Source of the DNA: JASHVB01 sp036489395
Lineage (GTDB): Bacteria > Pseudomonadota > Alphaproteobacteria > Acetobacterales > Acetobacteraceae
Length of the DNA stretch: 18,392 bases
Assembly (NCBI GenBank): GCA_036489395.1
Contig: DASXFW010000059.1
Span: forward strand, 1 to 18,392
Reading direction: 5' to 3'
In this document: positions 7,284 to 14,851 of the stretch, one piece after another
Layout of the letters: every line of letters begins with the position of its first letter
How positions within the stretch are numbered: position 1 is the first letter of the stretch
Made by a program: the position numbers and the translations under genes
Notes under the pieces: generated by a model
What the model was told of the DNA's origin: nothing
Seen by the model: only the letters and a program-made list of their open reading frames with translations
The model's database searches: none

Positions 7284-8546
7284 CTACTTCGCCGCCGCCT
7301 GCTGCGACATCTTCACAAAGGACGGGAAGATCATCTTGTTGGGGCACTTGCTCTCCGGCCAGACGCACACCTGCTTGCCGTTCTGCCACTGCATGAACGT
7401 GCCGGTGATGAACTTCGGGCCGTACTTCAGTGCGTGCGTGTAGGTGTCGCTGCGGCTGTAGAAGGCGAGCTGGCCGAGCGTGCCTTCCATGTTGGTCTTC
7501 TCCATCTCCGCCACGATCTTGTCGGGGTTGGTGGAGTGCGCGCGCTTCATCGCCTCGGCCAGCATCCGCACGCAGTCATACGCGGTGAAGCCGGTGAACG
7601 CCGGGAAGATGCCGTATTTCTGCTGGAACTCGTCGGCGACCTTGTTGGTCAGCGACGTCAGTGCCAGGCCCTTCACCGTGCCGGTCTGGGTGATCACGCC
7701 GTTGGTCGCGCCGTTGGTGTCCTTCCAGAAGGTCGGGTTCGTCGCCTGCGCGCTGATGCCGGCCAGCGGGATCGGCACCTGCTGCGCCTGCCACTGCACC
7801 GTCGGCTGCACGCCGACATGCGCGATGCCGGTGAGGATAACGTCGGGATGCTTCGCCTCGATGCTGTTGAAGATCGGCGTGAAGTCCGTGGTGTCGGGGT
7901 TGAATGCGATCTCATCCAGCACTTTCAGGCCGGCCTTCGGGAGGCACTTCTCCTCGCCTTCGCCGAGCGGCTTGGTCCAGTCCGCGTCCTCGCGCATGAT
8001 GACCGCGGTCTTCATGTGCAGTTTCTCGACCAGCAGGTCGTGCGAGGAGTCGCATACCGCCTGCGCGAGGATCGGCGCGGGCAGCCAGCCTTCGAACATG
8101 TACTTATATTGAGCGTACTTGTCGTGCACCTGCTGGCTGATCAGGTTGCTCGCCGCGGCGGGGGTGATGGTGGGCATGTGCAGCCGCGCGGCCCAAGGCT
8201 CGATCGCCAGCGCGACCTCACTGATGAAGGTCGTGACCACCGCGGACACGTGATCTTGCTCTACCGCGCGCTGATAGGCGCGCACGCCGTCGGCGGCGGA
8301 GGAATGGTCGTCGTAGGTGATGATCTCGATCTTGCGGCCATTGATGCCGCCGGCCTTGTTGATGTCGTCCGCCGCGAGCTGTGCGCCCTGGTTGATCGCC
8401 TGGCCGACGATCGCGGCCTGCTCGCTGACCACGCCGATCTTGATCGGTCCCTGATCGGCGGCCCGTGCCGGCGACAGTGCCGCCATCAAGGCCAAAGTAC
8501 TGCTCGCGACGATCGCCGGTAGAAACCGGCGCAGGTTGCGGGTCAT
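7284..8546 (-). CDS. HAAT-type ABC transporter substrate-binding protein
   Basis: A 420-residue periplasmic type I binding protein (LivK/Peripla_BP_6 class). The signal peptide runs from MTRNLRRFLP to ALSPARA, with cleavage about residue 29. The mature part opens with IKIGVVSEQAAIVGQ and continues with QLAADDINKAGGINGRKIEI, the usual first lobe. Four or five Cys occur in the mature protein, enough for structural disulfides. I chose the ATG at 8546 because GGGGAGAG lies six bases before it and a signal peptide follows; the open frame extends to 8645 without either. It heads the operon with LivH, LivM and the fused ATPase. Ligand cannot be read from sequence; amino acids, amides and aromatic acids are all candidates. 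Confidence 0.94.
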   Translation of the reverse strand: MTRNLRRFLPAIVASSTLALMAALSPARAADQGPIKIGVVSEQAAIVGQAINQGAQLAADDINKAGGINGRKIEIITYDDHSSAADGVRAYQRAVEQDHVSAVVTTFISEVALAIEPWAARLHMPTITPAAASNLISQQVHDKYAQYKYMFEGWLPAPILAQAVCDSSHDLLVEKLHMKTAVIMREDADWTKPLGEGEEKCLPKAGLKVLDEIAFNPDTTDFTPIFNSIEAKHPDVILTGIAHVGVQPTVQWQAQQVPIPLAGISAQATNPTFWKDTNGATNGVITQTGTVKGLALTSLTNKVADEFQQKYGIFPAFTGFTAYDCVRMLAEAMKRAHSTNPDKIVAEMEKTNMEGTLGQLAFYSRSDTYTHALKYGPKFITGTFMQWQNGKQVCVWPESKCPNKMIFPSFVKMSQQAAAK

Positions 8547-8552
8547 GAACGT

Positions 8553-8560
8553 CTCTCCCC
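8553..8560 (-). promoter_or_regulatory. Ribosome binding site of binding-protein gene
   Basis: GGGGAGAG on the minus strand, six bases before the ATG at 8546. It decides that start over the longer open frame and is much stronger than the sites of the downstream permease genes. Confidence 0.7.
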
Positions 8561-8621
8561 TTTGTTCTTCCGTACGAAACCAATCGAACCATCGAGGCTT
8601 TGTCACGATGGGTCTGCAAGC

Positions 8622-8650
8622 CAAATATGCGATACTCACAGCCACGTCAC
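8622..8650 (-). promoter_or_regulatory. Possible promoter of the transporter operon
   Basis: On the minus strand GTGACG is followed after 17 bases by TATTTG, in the only AT-rich patch of this gap and about 75 bases before the binding-protein start. Matches to consensus are four and three of six, so this is a weak call. Confidence 0.25.
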
Positions 8651-8686
8651 ATTACGCTTGCTTCATCCATCATGCCAAGTGCCACC

Positions 8687-8712
8687 TCGGCCAAGCGGCC
8701 TCGCAATGACAG
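8687..8712. repeat. Single arm of a dispersed palindrome
   Basis: These 26 bases are identical to 16671-16696, the end of the long hairpin beside the amidase gene. Only one arm is present here; the opposite arm is missing, so it cannot fold like the full copy. It sits between the transporter operon and the phosphatase gene and looks like a decayed or partially deleted copy. Confidence 0.85.
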
Positions 8713-8720
8713 GGAGACCG

Positions 8721-9302
8721 CTACAGGTCGTAATTCAACGTCCAGGCTGTGCCCTGCACCTTTGGCGGCTCGCACCAGATCGGCACGGCGTTGGGCGTGC
8801 GAACCAGCGGCTCGATCGCCATGGCGGTTCGCAAAGCGCGGAACAGCGCACCGTGAGCGACGACCAGGACGACAGGCGGGTGTCCAGTTGCGAAATTGAT
8901 AGCTGTCACGGAGCGATGCCGCAGCGCGGCGAATGACTCGGCGCCTTCCGGGGTGAAGCGACCCGCGACCCAACTGGGGAACCAGTCCGACATTGGCTGG
9001 CCTTCCTGCACGCCGAAGCGGACTTCGCGCAGATCGTCCTCGATCTGCACCGGCAAGGCCAGAGCATCGCCGACGATCTCCGCCGTCACGCGGGCACGCG
9101 ACAACGGTGACGAGATAATCGTGGTAATGCCGCGGTGGCGCAGACGCTCCGCTGCCGACCGGGCCTGTGCGTGCCCGGTCGGGTTCAACGGAATATCGAC
9201 GTTGCCCTGCGACAGACCCTGTGCATTCCAGTCCGTCTCGCCGTGGCGAAGGTACCAGAATGGGACGTGGTTCAAAGTCTGCCGGTGTGCAACGTCGTTC
9301 AT
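8721..9302 (-). CDS. Histidine phosphatase family protein
   Basis: A 193-residue protein of the phosphoglycerate-mutase-like superfamily, which moves or hydrolyses phosphate through a phospho-histidine. The catalytic core is visible: RHGE at 19-22 with nucleophile His20, Arg69 in SSPLSRA, the acid Glu93 in LREVRFG, and the second His150 in VVAHGALFR. Length fits small phosphatases such as alpha-ribazole phosphatase or broad-specificity enzymes rather than true mutases. The ATG at 9302 lies four bases past the stop of the GST gene, so the two are co-transcribed. Substrate is unknown; no cobalamin genes are nearby to support a ribazole role. Confidence 0.9.
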   Translation of the reverse strand: MNDVAHRQTLNHVPFWYLRHGETDWNAQGLSQGNVDIPLNPTGHAQARSAAERLRHRGITTIISSPLSRARVTAEIVGDALALPVQIEDDLREVRFGVQEGQPMSDWFPSWVAGRFTPEGAESFAALRHRSVTAINFATGHPPVVLVVAHGALFRALRTAMAIEPLVRTPNAVPIWCEPPKVQGTAWTLNYDL

Positions 9303-9306
9303 CGCA

Positions 9307-9927
9307 TCAGGCCGCGAGGCCTTCCTGCTGCATCATGCGCTGGACGGACGGTCGCGCCAGCATGCGCTGATAATGCGCGGCGCAGTTCTTCGGCAGCTCC
9401 ATTTTCAGCCGCGCGGCGCCCCAGAATTCAACATAGAACAGCGCGGCATCGGCGATGGAGAACGGGCCGACCACGAAGTCCTTGCCTTCAAGCGCATGGT
9501 CCATGATGCCAAGGCCCTTTTCGAAGATCTCCCGGCCGCGCGCCTTGACGGCGTCCTCGTCCGCCGCGTTGGGTGAGAAATTGCCGGGGCGGAAGATGCG
9601 CGTGAAGCCCTGCATGTGCATGGTGGAGACTACGTAGTCCATCGCTTCCAATGCGCGTGCCTGGGCATCGACATCGTCCGGCAGCAGCTTCGCGCCGGGG
9701 TTCGTGCGCGCGAGCCAATAGGCGATGGCGGGGAACTCGGTCAGCACGGAACCGTCGTCGCGCACCAGCGTCGGCACTTTCGACTTTGGGTTCACCGCGG
9801 TGAACGGCGCCTGGTACTGCGCGCCGCCTTGCAGGTTGACGCGCTCGGCTTCGTACGGCTTGCCGATCTCCTCCAGCAGCAGATGGATGCCGATCGAGCA
9901 TGCGCCGGGGGCGAAGAGAAGTTTCAT
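9307..9927 (-). CDS. Glutathione S-transferase, beta-class-like
   Basis: A 206-residue cytosolic glutathione transferase. The N-terminal thioredoxin fold starts MKLLFAPGACSIG with Cys10, the residue that marks bacterial beta-class enzymes, then KVPTL with the cis-Pro52 and LTEFPAIAYWL. The C-terminal helical domain contains FSIADAALF (156-164), the usual N-capping motif with Asp160. It would conjugate or reduce electrophiles using glutathione. The ATG at 9927 is chosen because GGGAG lies eight bases before it and the family sequence begins there; the open frame to 10080 has no support. The gene precedes the phosphatase by four bases and follows a DUF29 gene at a 46-base distance. Confidence 0.93.
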   Translation of the reverse strand: MKLLFAPGACSIGIHLLLEEIGKPYEAERVNLQGGAQYQAPFTAVNPKSKVPTLVRDDGSVLTEFPAIAYWLARTNPGAKLLPDDVDAQARALEAMDYVVSTMHMQGFTRIFRPGNFSPNAADEDAVKARGREIFEKGLGIMDHALEGKDFVVGPFSIADAALFYVEFWGAARLKMELPKNCAAHYQRMLARPSVQRMMQQEGLAA

Positions 9928-9973
9928 GGTTGGGACTCCCTGGTTGGTTGGGGATGGTGCGTAACGGACGGGA

Positions 9974-10414
9974 CTACCCGTCGTCCGGCCAGAAGTCGTC
10001 CGAGATCGCCCGATCGAACGACCACGGGCACGATTCTGGAAACGTCTTGCGTGAAAGCCGGGTTTGGCGTTCGGCGTCAATGCGCGCCAGACGGTATGCG
10101 TGCGCCTGGATATCGTCGAGTTGCGACCTGAGGCTCGGGTTTTCTTCGAGGTGTTTCGCTGCCTGGATGCGGTGTCCCTCGATCGACAATCGCCAGCTTC
10201 GGCCGCGATTGCCGGGTTGGTGCTGCCAATTCAGCAGATGCGTCAGCAGCAGGCGCAGGTGGGAGACCACCTCGCGTCGTTCGCCGCGGCCCAATGCCTG
10301 AATCTCCTCGACAACGTTGTCGATGTCGAGCTCGGCGAACCGCCGCTGCCGCAGCAGCCGCGCTTGCTCTTGCGTCCAGCCGTGGAAATCCTGGTCGTAT
10401 TTGATCTGGTTCAT
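9974..10414 (-). CDS. DUF29 family protein
   Basis: A 146-residue protein matching the DUF29 pattern: YDQDFHGWTQEQARLLRQRRF near the start, DIDNVVEEIQALGRGERREV, then HLLNWQHQP, a SWRLSIEGHR stretch, LEENPSLR and a closing FPESCPWSF. The family is common in cyanobacteria and alphaproteobacteria and has no established function. No signal or membrane segment is seen, and the sequence is mostly charged helix. It may be co-transcribed with the GST and phosphatase genes, since 46 bases separate it from the GST start with no terminator in between. A palindrome repeat lies upstream. Confidence 0.88.
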   Translation of the reverse strand: MNQIKYDQDFHGWTQEQARLLRQRRFAELDIDNVVEEIQALGRGERREVVSHLRLLLTHLLNWQHQPGNRGRSWRLSIEGHRIQAAKHLEENPSLRSQLDDIQAHAYRLARIDAERQTRLSRKTFPESCPWSFDRAISDDFWPDDG

Positions 10415-10482
10415 CGCGGACCCCGCGCATTCTTAGCGCGGTTCGGCGCTGACTGGAAATGCGCGCGGGGCGAAAGTCTCCC

Positions 10483-10588
10483 ATCATGGCCGGGCTTGAC
10501 CCGGCCATCTTCCCCGTGCCGCCGATGCCGGCGGCGGCCCGCCCGCCCCGGGGTAAATGGCCGGGTAAAGCCCGTCCATGACGGGGGG
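10483..10588. repeat. REP-like paired hairpins
   Basis: The first hairpin is ATGGCCGGG-CTTGA-CCCGGCCAT at 10486-10508, a perfect nine-pair stem. The second, at 10557-10579, is ATGGCCGGG-TAAAG-CCCGTCCAT with one mismatch. The two units face each other around a G/C-rich spacer, as bacterial REP pairs do. Similar ATGGCCGGG palindromes are, to my knowledge, frequent in alphaproteobacterial genomes. The element fills most of the gap between the DUF29 gene and the end of the monooxygenase gene. Confidence 0.8.
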
Positions 10589-10631
10589 CGACAATGCCCC
10601 GACGAGGGGTTCGCACCACGGCGCAATCGGG

Positions 10632-11987
10632 TCAGCGCGCGCGCTTCCAATCGCCCAGTGCCGGGCGCGATAGCCCCAGGTTCTCGCGCAGCGTCGTGCC
10701 GGCGTAATCCTGGTGCATCAGGCCGCGGCGTTGCAGCTCCGGCGTGATGTAGCGGGCAAAGTCCTCATACGCGCCCGGCACGTGCGAGGCCGCGACCACG
10801 AAGCCATCGCAGGCACGGCCGGCGAACCATTCCTCCATGCCGTCCACCACGTCCTTCGGGCTGCCGACGAAGCGCGGGTGGTCGCGGAACGTGCCGCGAT
10901 GCGACACCTCCATGAAGTCGCGCGTCGTCGGATTGTGTTTGCCCAGCACCCGGGATACGCGGTCACGCAAACTTTGCGCGCCGGTCCAGGTGCGGATCTC
11001 TTCCTCGGTCCACGGTTCGTCGATCGGCTTTTTCGCGAGATCGACGTTCAACACTTCGCACAGCAGCGAAAGCTGGTCGATCTCCTTCGGCAGCTTGTCG
11101 ATCGCGGCGACCTTGTCCTCGGCCTCGGCGCGGGTCGGCGCGACGACGTGATAGACGCCGGCTGACACGAACACTTTTTCCGGGTCGCGGCCCGCGTCGG
11201 CGACCTCCGCCTTGAATGTCGCGTAATCTTCCTTCGCACTCGCCAGGTTATGATAGTTGACGAACACAAGCTCCGCCCAGCGCGCGGCGAAACGCCGGCC
11301 GCGTCCGCTTTGTCCGGCCTGGATGATCACCGGATGGCCTTGCGGCGAGCGCGGCACGGTGAATGGTCCGCGGGAGCGGAAGTGCTCGCCCACATAATCG
11401 AGACGATGGATTTTGTCGGGATGCGCGAACAAGCCGGTGGATTTGTCGGCGACGATTGCGTCGTCTTCCCAGGAATCCCAGTGGCCGAGCACGACTTCCA
11501 TGAACTCGTCGGCGCGGTCGTAGCGGTTGTCGTGCTCGCCGTGCGACAGCTTGCCCATGTTGTGGGCCTCGCCGTCGTTCATCGACGTGACCACGTTCCA
11601 CGCGGCGCGGCCGTTGGTCATCAGGTCCAGCGTCTGGAACACGCGCGCGACGTGGAACGGTTCGTAATACGTGGTGGTGTAGGTCGATCCCAAACCCAGC
11701 TTTTCCGTCGCCATGCCCATCACGGTGAGGATCGTGACGGGGTCCATCTTCACGCAGCGAATGCCGTTGGCGACGGTGTGCGCGTGGTCGCCGCCGTAAC
11801 GGTCCGGCATTGCCAGGCGGTCGTCGAAGAAGCCGAGATGGAACTTGCCTGCCTCCAGCGCACGGCCGATGCGGCGGTAGTACTCGGCGGAGGTGAAGTC
11901 CGGCGCGGCTTCGGGGTGGCGCCAGGAGCCAACGAAATTCGTGCAGTTCTGGGCCTGCAGAAAGCCCACGAGTGTCATCTGGCGCAT
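10632..11987 (-). CDS. FMN-dependent monooxygenase, NtaA/SnaA/DszA type
   Basis: A 451-residue member of the bacterial luciferase-like flavin monooxygenases. The NtaA/SnaA/DszA/SoxA subgroup is marked by FLQAQNCTNFVGSWRHPEA at the start, EAGKFHLGFFDDRLAM (45-60), GLGSTYTTTYYEPFHVAR (98-115), NGRAAWNVVTS (125-135), NMGKLSHGEHDNRYDRADEF (143-162) and IIQAGQSGRGR. Such enzymes use reduced FMN from a separate reductase to oxidise small organic compounds (aminopolycarboxylates, sulfones and similar). No flavin reductase is encoded in the window. The ATG at 11987 has AAGGGG seven bases upstream; the open frame extends to 12065 only by reading through a palindromic repeat. Substrate is unknown. Confidence 0.93.
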   Translation of the reverse strand: MRQMTLVGFLQAQNCTNFVGSWRHPEAAPDFTSAEYYRRIGRALEAGKFHLGFFDDRLAMPDRYGGDHAHTVANGIRCVKMDPVTILTVMGMATEKLGLGSTYTTTYYEPFHVARVFQTLDLMTNGRAAWNVVTSMNDGEAHNMGKLSHGEHDNRYDRADEFMEVVLGHWDSWEDDAIVADKSTGLFAHPDKIHRLDYVGEHFRSRGPFTVPRSPQGHPVIIQAGQSGRGRRFAARWAELVFVNYHNLASAKEDYATFKAEVADAGRDPEKVFVSAGVYHVVAPTRAEAEDKVAAIDKLPKEIDQLSLLCEVLNVDLAKKPIDEPWTEEEIRTWTGAQSLRDRVSRVLGKHNPTTRDFMEVSHRGTFRDHPRFVGSPKDVVDGMEEWFAGRACDGFVVAASHVPGAYEDFARYITPELQRRGLMHQDYAGTTLRENLGLSRPALGDWKRAR

Positions 11988-11990
11988 GGT

Positions 11991-12130
11991 CGTTCCCCTT
12001 TCCCGCTTGCGCGGCTTGGACCGCGAAGCGGACCAGGGGCAGGGTGCGGGTGAAACGGGGTGCACGCAACACCCTCACCCTGCTCCTGGTCCGCTGCGCG
12101 GCCCAAGCCCGTAAGCGGGAGAGGGGAAAG
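11991..12130. repeat. Long imperfect inverted repeat upstream of monooxygenase
   Basis: Arms 11991-12052 and 12070-12130 are reverse complements with scattered mismatches over about 60 nt, separated by 17 bases. Shared blocks include CAGGGTG and GCGGACCAGG. The left arm contains the AAGGGG ribosome binding site (11995-12000, minus strand) of the monooxygenase gene. The right arm begins directly after the prs stop codon. A transcript reading from prs would fold this into one long stem. Confidence 0.85.
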
Positions 12131-12131
12131 A

Positions 12132-13064
12132 TCAATCGAACAGCGAACTGACCGACCGTTCCTCGTGGATGCGCTGCATCGCTTCGGCAATCAGCGGCGC
12201 GATCGTCACCTGGCGGATGTTGGTCGCGCGCTTCACTTCCTCGGTCGCCACGATCGAGTCGGTGATCGTCATCATCTCGATCGGCGCCTTGGCGATGCGC
12301 GCCACCGCGCCGCCGGACAGCACGCCATGCGTCACGTAGGCGCTGGCCGAGCGAGCGCCTCGCTTCATCAGTGCCTTCGCGGCGTTGCAGTGCGTGCCGC
12401 CGGAATCCACCATGTCGTCGATCAGGATACAGTCGCGGCCGGCCACGTCGCCGATAACGTTCATCACCTCCGACACTCCGGCGTGTTCGCGCCGTTTGTC
12501 GATGATCGCCAGATCGCGATTGAGCCGTGTGGCGATCTGCCGCGCGCGCAGCACGCCGCCGACGTCGGGCGAGACGATCATCACGTCGCGGTCTTCGTAG
12601 CGTTCCTTGATGTCGCGGCTGTACAGCGGCTCCGCATACAGGTTATCCACAGGGATATCGAAAAATCCCTGAATTTGTGCGGCATGCAGGTCCATCGTCA
12701 GCACGCGGTTGGCGCCTGCCACGGTGATCAGGTTGGCCACCAGCTTGGCGCTGATCGGCGAGCGCGATGCCGTCTTCCGATCCTGCCGCGCATAGCCGAA
12801 ATACGGCATGACCGCCGTGATCCGCCGCGCCGACGAACGGCGCAGCGCGTCCAGCGTGATCAGCAGCTCCATCAGCGTGTCGTTCGCGGGGAACGACGTG
12901 GACTGGATCACGAACACGTCCTCGCCGCGCACGTTCTCCTGGATTTCGACGAACACCTCCATGTCGGCGAAGCGGCGGATCGACGCCTTGGTCAGCGGCA
13001 GCGCCAGCTTTTCGGCGATCGCGGTGGCGAGCGGGATGTTGCTGTTGCAAGCGACGATCTTCAT
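12132..13064 (-). CDS. prs: Ribose-phosphate pyrophosphokinase (PRPP synthetase)
   Basis: A 310-residue cytosolic enzyme making PRPP from ribose 5-phosphate and ATP, the entry metabolite for nucleotides, histidine, tryptophan and NAD. Features are the FADMEVFVEIQENVRGEDVF region (32-51), MPYFGYARQDRK (86-97), the metal and ATP site DLHAAQIQGFF (125-135), the flexible-loop KRRE around 190-193, and the PRPP loop DDMVDSGGT (216-224), where most enzymes have Thr rather than Ser after the second Asp. Length matches class I enzymes. The start at 13064 is 22 bases after the stop of the lipoprotein-like gene, so the two are probably co-transcribed. A long palindrome follows the stop. Confidence 0.97.
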   Translation of the reverse strand: MKIVACNSNIPLATAIAEKLALPLTKASIRRFADMEVFVEIQENVRGEDVFVIQSTSFPANDTLMELLITLDALRRSSARRITAVMPYFGYARQDRKTASRSPISAKLVANLITVAGANRVLTMDLHAAQIQGFFDIPVDNLYAEPLYSRDIKERYEDRDVMIVSPDVGGVLRARQIATRLNRDLAIIDKRREHAGVSEVMNVIGDVAGRDCILIDDMVDSGGTHCNAAKALMKRGARSASAYVTHGVLSGGAVARIAKAPIEMMTITDSIVATEEVKRATNIRQVTIAPLIAEAMQRIHEERSVSSLFD

Positions 13065-13086
13065 GCTGTGGCGGTGCCTCGCTGGA

Positions 13087-14049
13087 TCATCGAGCCGGTT
13101 GGCCGGTGCCGGAATGCGCGCCTTCTAGCGCCGCGCCCGGTCCCTGTCCACGAACCGCGGCGGCTTTATCCACAGGAGATTGCGCGCCCGGCGCGTGTCC
13201 GGTCTGCCGCCGCAGCACGTCGTTCACGCCGCCGGAAGCCTCGGCCGTGACCTCCTTCGACACGTCGCCCCAATGTTGGTTCAACGATCCCGCGGGGATT
13301 TCGTTGAGCTGGATCACGCGGCCGCGTTCGTCTCCCTTGGCGCCTTTGACGACCCACTGAATCTCCACGCGTTCCTTGTGGCCGCCGATCGGCACCACGC
13401 GGACATGGCCCTCCACCAGGAAATCCGCGTTGACCGCCGTGGTCTGCACCACCGGCCCCAACGCGGCGAGGCGCAGCCGCATCTGGTCGGTAAGCTCCGC
13501 GTCGCCGTCGCCAGGCGCCCCGATTACATCCGCAACCATCACCCTTGCCGGCCGATTGTACAAACTGTTCGGATCGGCCCGCTCTCGCGCCGTCTCGATG
13601 TTGGTCAGCAGCAGGGCGATCTTCGGCGCAGCCTCGGCGGCGGATTGTTGCAGCGTGGCCGGCGTGGCGGCGGACCACGCGGCGGCCGGCACCGGCGCGC
13701 CATCCGTCTGGCCGCGTGACTTGCCCTGCGGATCGAGCACGGTGAATTCCGGCACCACCACCGATCCTTGCAGATTGGCGGAGGTGACCAGGCGCCATTC
13801 GTATTTGTCGGCGGGTCCGGCAACCGCTGGCACTTCCTGCGCCTGCAACGCCGTCGCCAGGTTGTTGGCCAGCGAGCGGTTGGCGGCGTCGGGCAGCAGC
13901 GCATCCGTCGGCGACGGCACGGCGAGTCGCGGTGTCGGTGGTTGCGCCAGAATGCGGCCGGCGGGGCCGGGATTGCCCAGGAAGGGCTCGGGAAGCTCGC
14001 CGCAGCGTGTGAGCAGGAGAAGCAGCAGGCAGAGAATCAGTCGGCGCAT
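13087..14049 (-). CDS. Uncharacterised exported protein or lipoprotein beside prs
   Basis: I do not recognise a named family. The 320-residue product begins MRRLILCLLLLLLTRCGE, a short export signal followed by Cys16. The residue before Cys is Arg instead of Gly/Ala/Ser, so lipid attachment is possible but atypical. Residues about 21-55 are Pro-rich. Two later stretches look alike in style, each with a strand-rich core: one around EWRLVTSANLQGSVVVPEF (near 84-102), the other around FLVEGHVRVVPIGGHKERVE (near 204-224), the latter leading into IQLNEIPAGSLNQHWGDV. The C-terminal 40 residues are low complexity. It lies 22 bases upstream of prs and 47 bases downstream of a GST gene. A periplasmic or outer-membrane-anchored role is inferred from the signal alone. 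Confidence 0.85.
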   Translation of the reverse strand: MRRLILCLLLLLLTRCGELPEPFLGNPGPAGRILAQPPTPRLAVPSPTDALLPDAANRSLANNLATALQAQEVPAVAGPADKYEWRLVTSANLQGSVVVPEFTVLDPQGKSRGQTDGAPVPAAAWSAATPATLQQSAAEAAPKIALLLTNIETARERADPNSLYNRPARVMVADVIGAPGDGDAELTDQMRLRLAALGPVVQTTAVNADFLVEGHVRVVPIGGHKERVEIQWVVKGAKGDERGRVIQLNEIPAGSLNQHWGDVSKEVTAEASGGVNDVLRRQTGHAPGAQSPVDKAAAVRGQGPGAALEGAHSGTGQPAR

Positions 14050-14096
14050 GCGGCGGGTTAAGCAGAACTGTCATCGCGGCGCCAGCCGGGACGGGC

Positions 14097-14759
14097 TCAC
14101 GGTAATGTTTCGTAATCCTCGACCAGCCATTCAGGTGGTTCGGCGGCTGCCGCGTCGTACCATGCGGCGACCAGCTTATGGGCGCGCACCGCCTGGCAGT
14201 AGGCAAGCGTGGCGTCGGTAAGCTGCGGCTGCCAGGTGAGGAAGCGTGCCACGACCGGGGCGTACATCGCGTCCGCGGCGTTGAACGCGGCGCCGAACAG
14301 AAAGGGCCCGCCGGCGCCGAAGCGCGCGCGGGTTTCCGCCCACAGGGCCTCGATGCGGGCAATGTCGCCGAGCGCGCCTGGCGTGCGGCCGTGGCCGGAG
14401 AAATCGAGGCCGAGATTCATCCACATCGCCATGCGCAATTCGCGGAAGCCGGCGTGCATTTCCGCGGCGATCGATCGTGCGTGGGCGCGGGCGATGCGAT
14501 CCTCCGGCCACAGCGCCGGCGCTTGTTCTGCGCAGTAGTCGCAGACCGACAGGGACTCCCAGACGCGCGCGCCGCGATGTTCCAGGTATGGAACGAGACC
14601 GTTGGGCGACAGTTGCACGATCGCCGGCGTCGGGCCGGGGCGGACGAAGGGGATCAGCACCTCCTCCACATCCAGCGCGGCAAGACGCACCGCCAGCCAG
14701 CCGCGCAGCGACCAGGAGGAGTAGCGGCGGTTGCCGATATACAGTTTGCCTTCGGGCAT
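14097..14759 (-). CDS. Glutathione S-transferase family protein
   Basis: A 220-residue cytosolic protein with a GST thioredoxin-fold N-terminus (KLYIGNRRYSSWSLRGWLAV, catalytic Ser candidate at 14 or 15), the glutathione-site NGLVPYL with its cis-Pro and a VWESLSVCDYCAE stretch. The helical C-domain carries FNAADAMYAPVVARFLTW (159-176), a typical N-cap motif. It differs from the Cys10 enzyme at 9307-9927, so these are two distinct classes rather than a recent duplication. I chose the ATG at 14759, with AGAGGA upstream, over the frame opening at 14795, which adds a non-conserved tail. It reads away from the ThDP enzyme gene across a 92-base divergent gap. Confidence 0.9.
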   Translation of the reverse strand: MPEGKLYIGNRRYSSWSLRGWLAVRLAALDVEEVLIPFVRPGPTPAIVQLSPNGLVPYLEHRGARVWESLSVCDYCAEQAPALWPEDRIARAHARSIAAEMHAGFRELRMAMWMNLGLDFSGHGRTPGALGDIARIEALWAETRARFGAGGPFLFGAAFNAADAMYAPVVARFLTWQPQLTDATLAYCQAVRAHKLVAAWYDAAAAEPPEWLVEDYETLP

Positions 14760-14788
14760 CAGGGGAAGTCCTCTCGCGCTGCGGCCGG

Positions 14789-14817
14789 TTGCCACGATCC
14801 CGCCTCGGTCCTACGCT
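14789..14817 (+). promoter_or_regulatory. Possible promoter of ThDP enzyme gene
   Basis: TTGCCA, a 17-base spacer, then TACGCT, about 35 bases before the start codon in the 92-base divergent gap. The -35 box matches five of six, the -10 box three of six. Transcription would start close to the ribosome binding site GGGGGAG (14837-14843). Confidence 0.35.
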
Positions 14818-14851
14818 TCCGCGCATATCCACGGTAGGGGGAGTGATCCAG

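Noticed and set aside
7158..8522. 454-residue plus-strand open frame
   Set aside because: Antisense to the binding-protein gene and begins inside the G/C-rich palindrome; no motif.
11988..12065. N-terminal extension of the monooxygenase
   Set aside because: It reads through one arm of a palindromic repeat, and a good ribosome binding site supports the start at 11987.
9307..14759. The two GST genes as a recent duplication
   Set aside because: Their active-site regions differ (Cys10 type versus Ser type) and so do their lengths and motifs, so they belong to separate classes.
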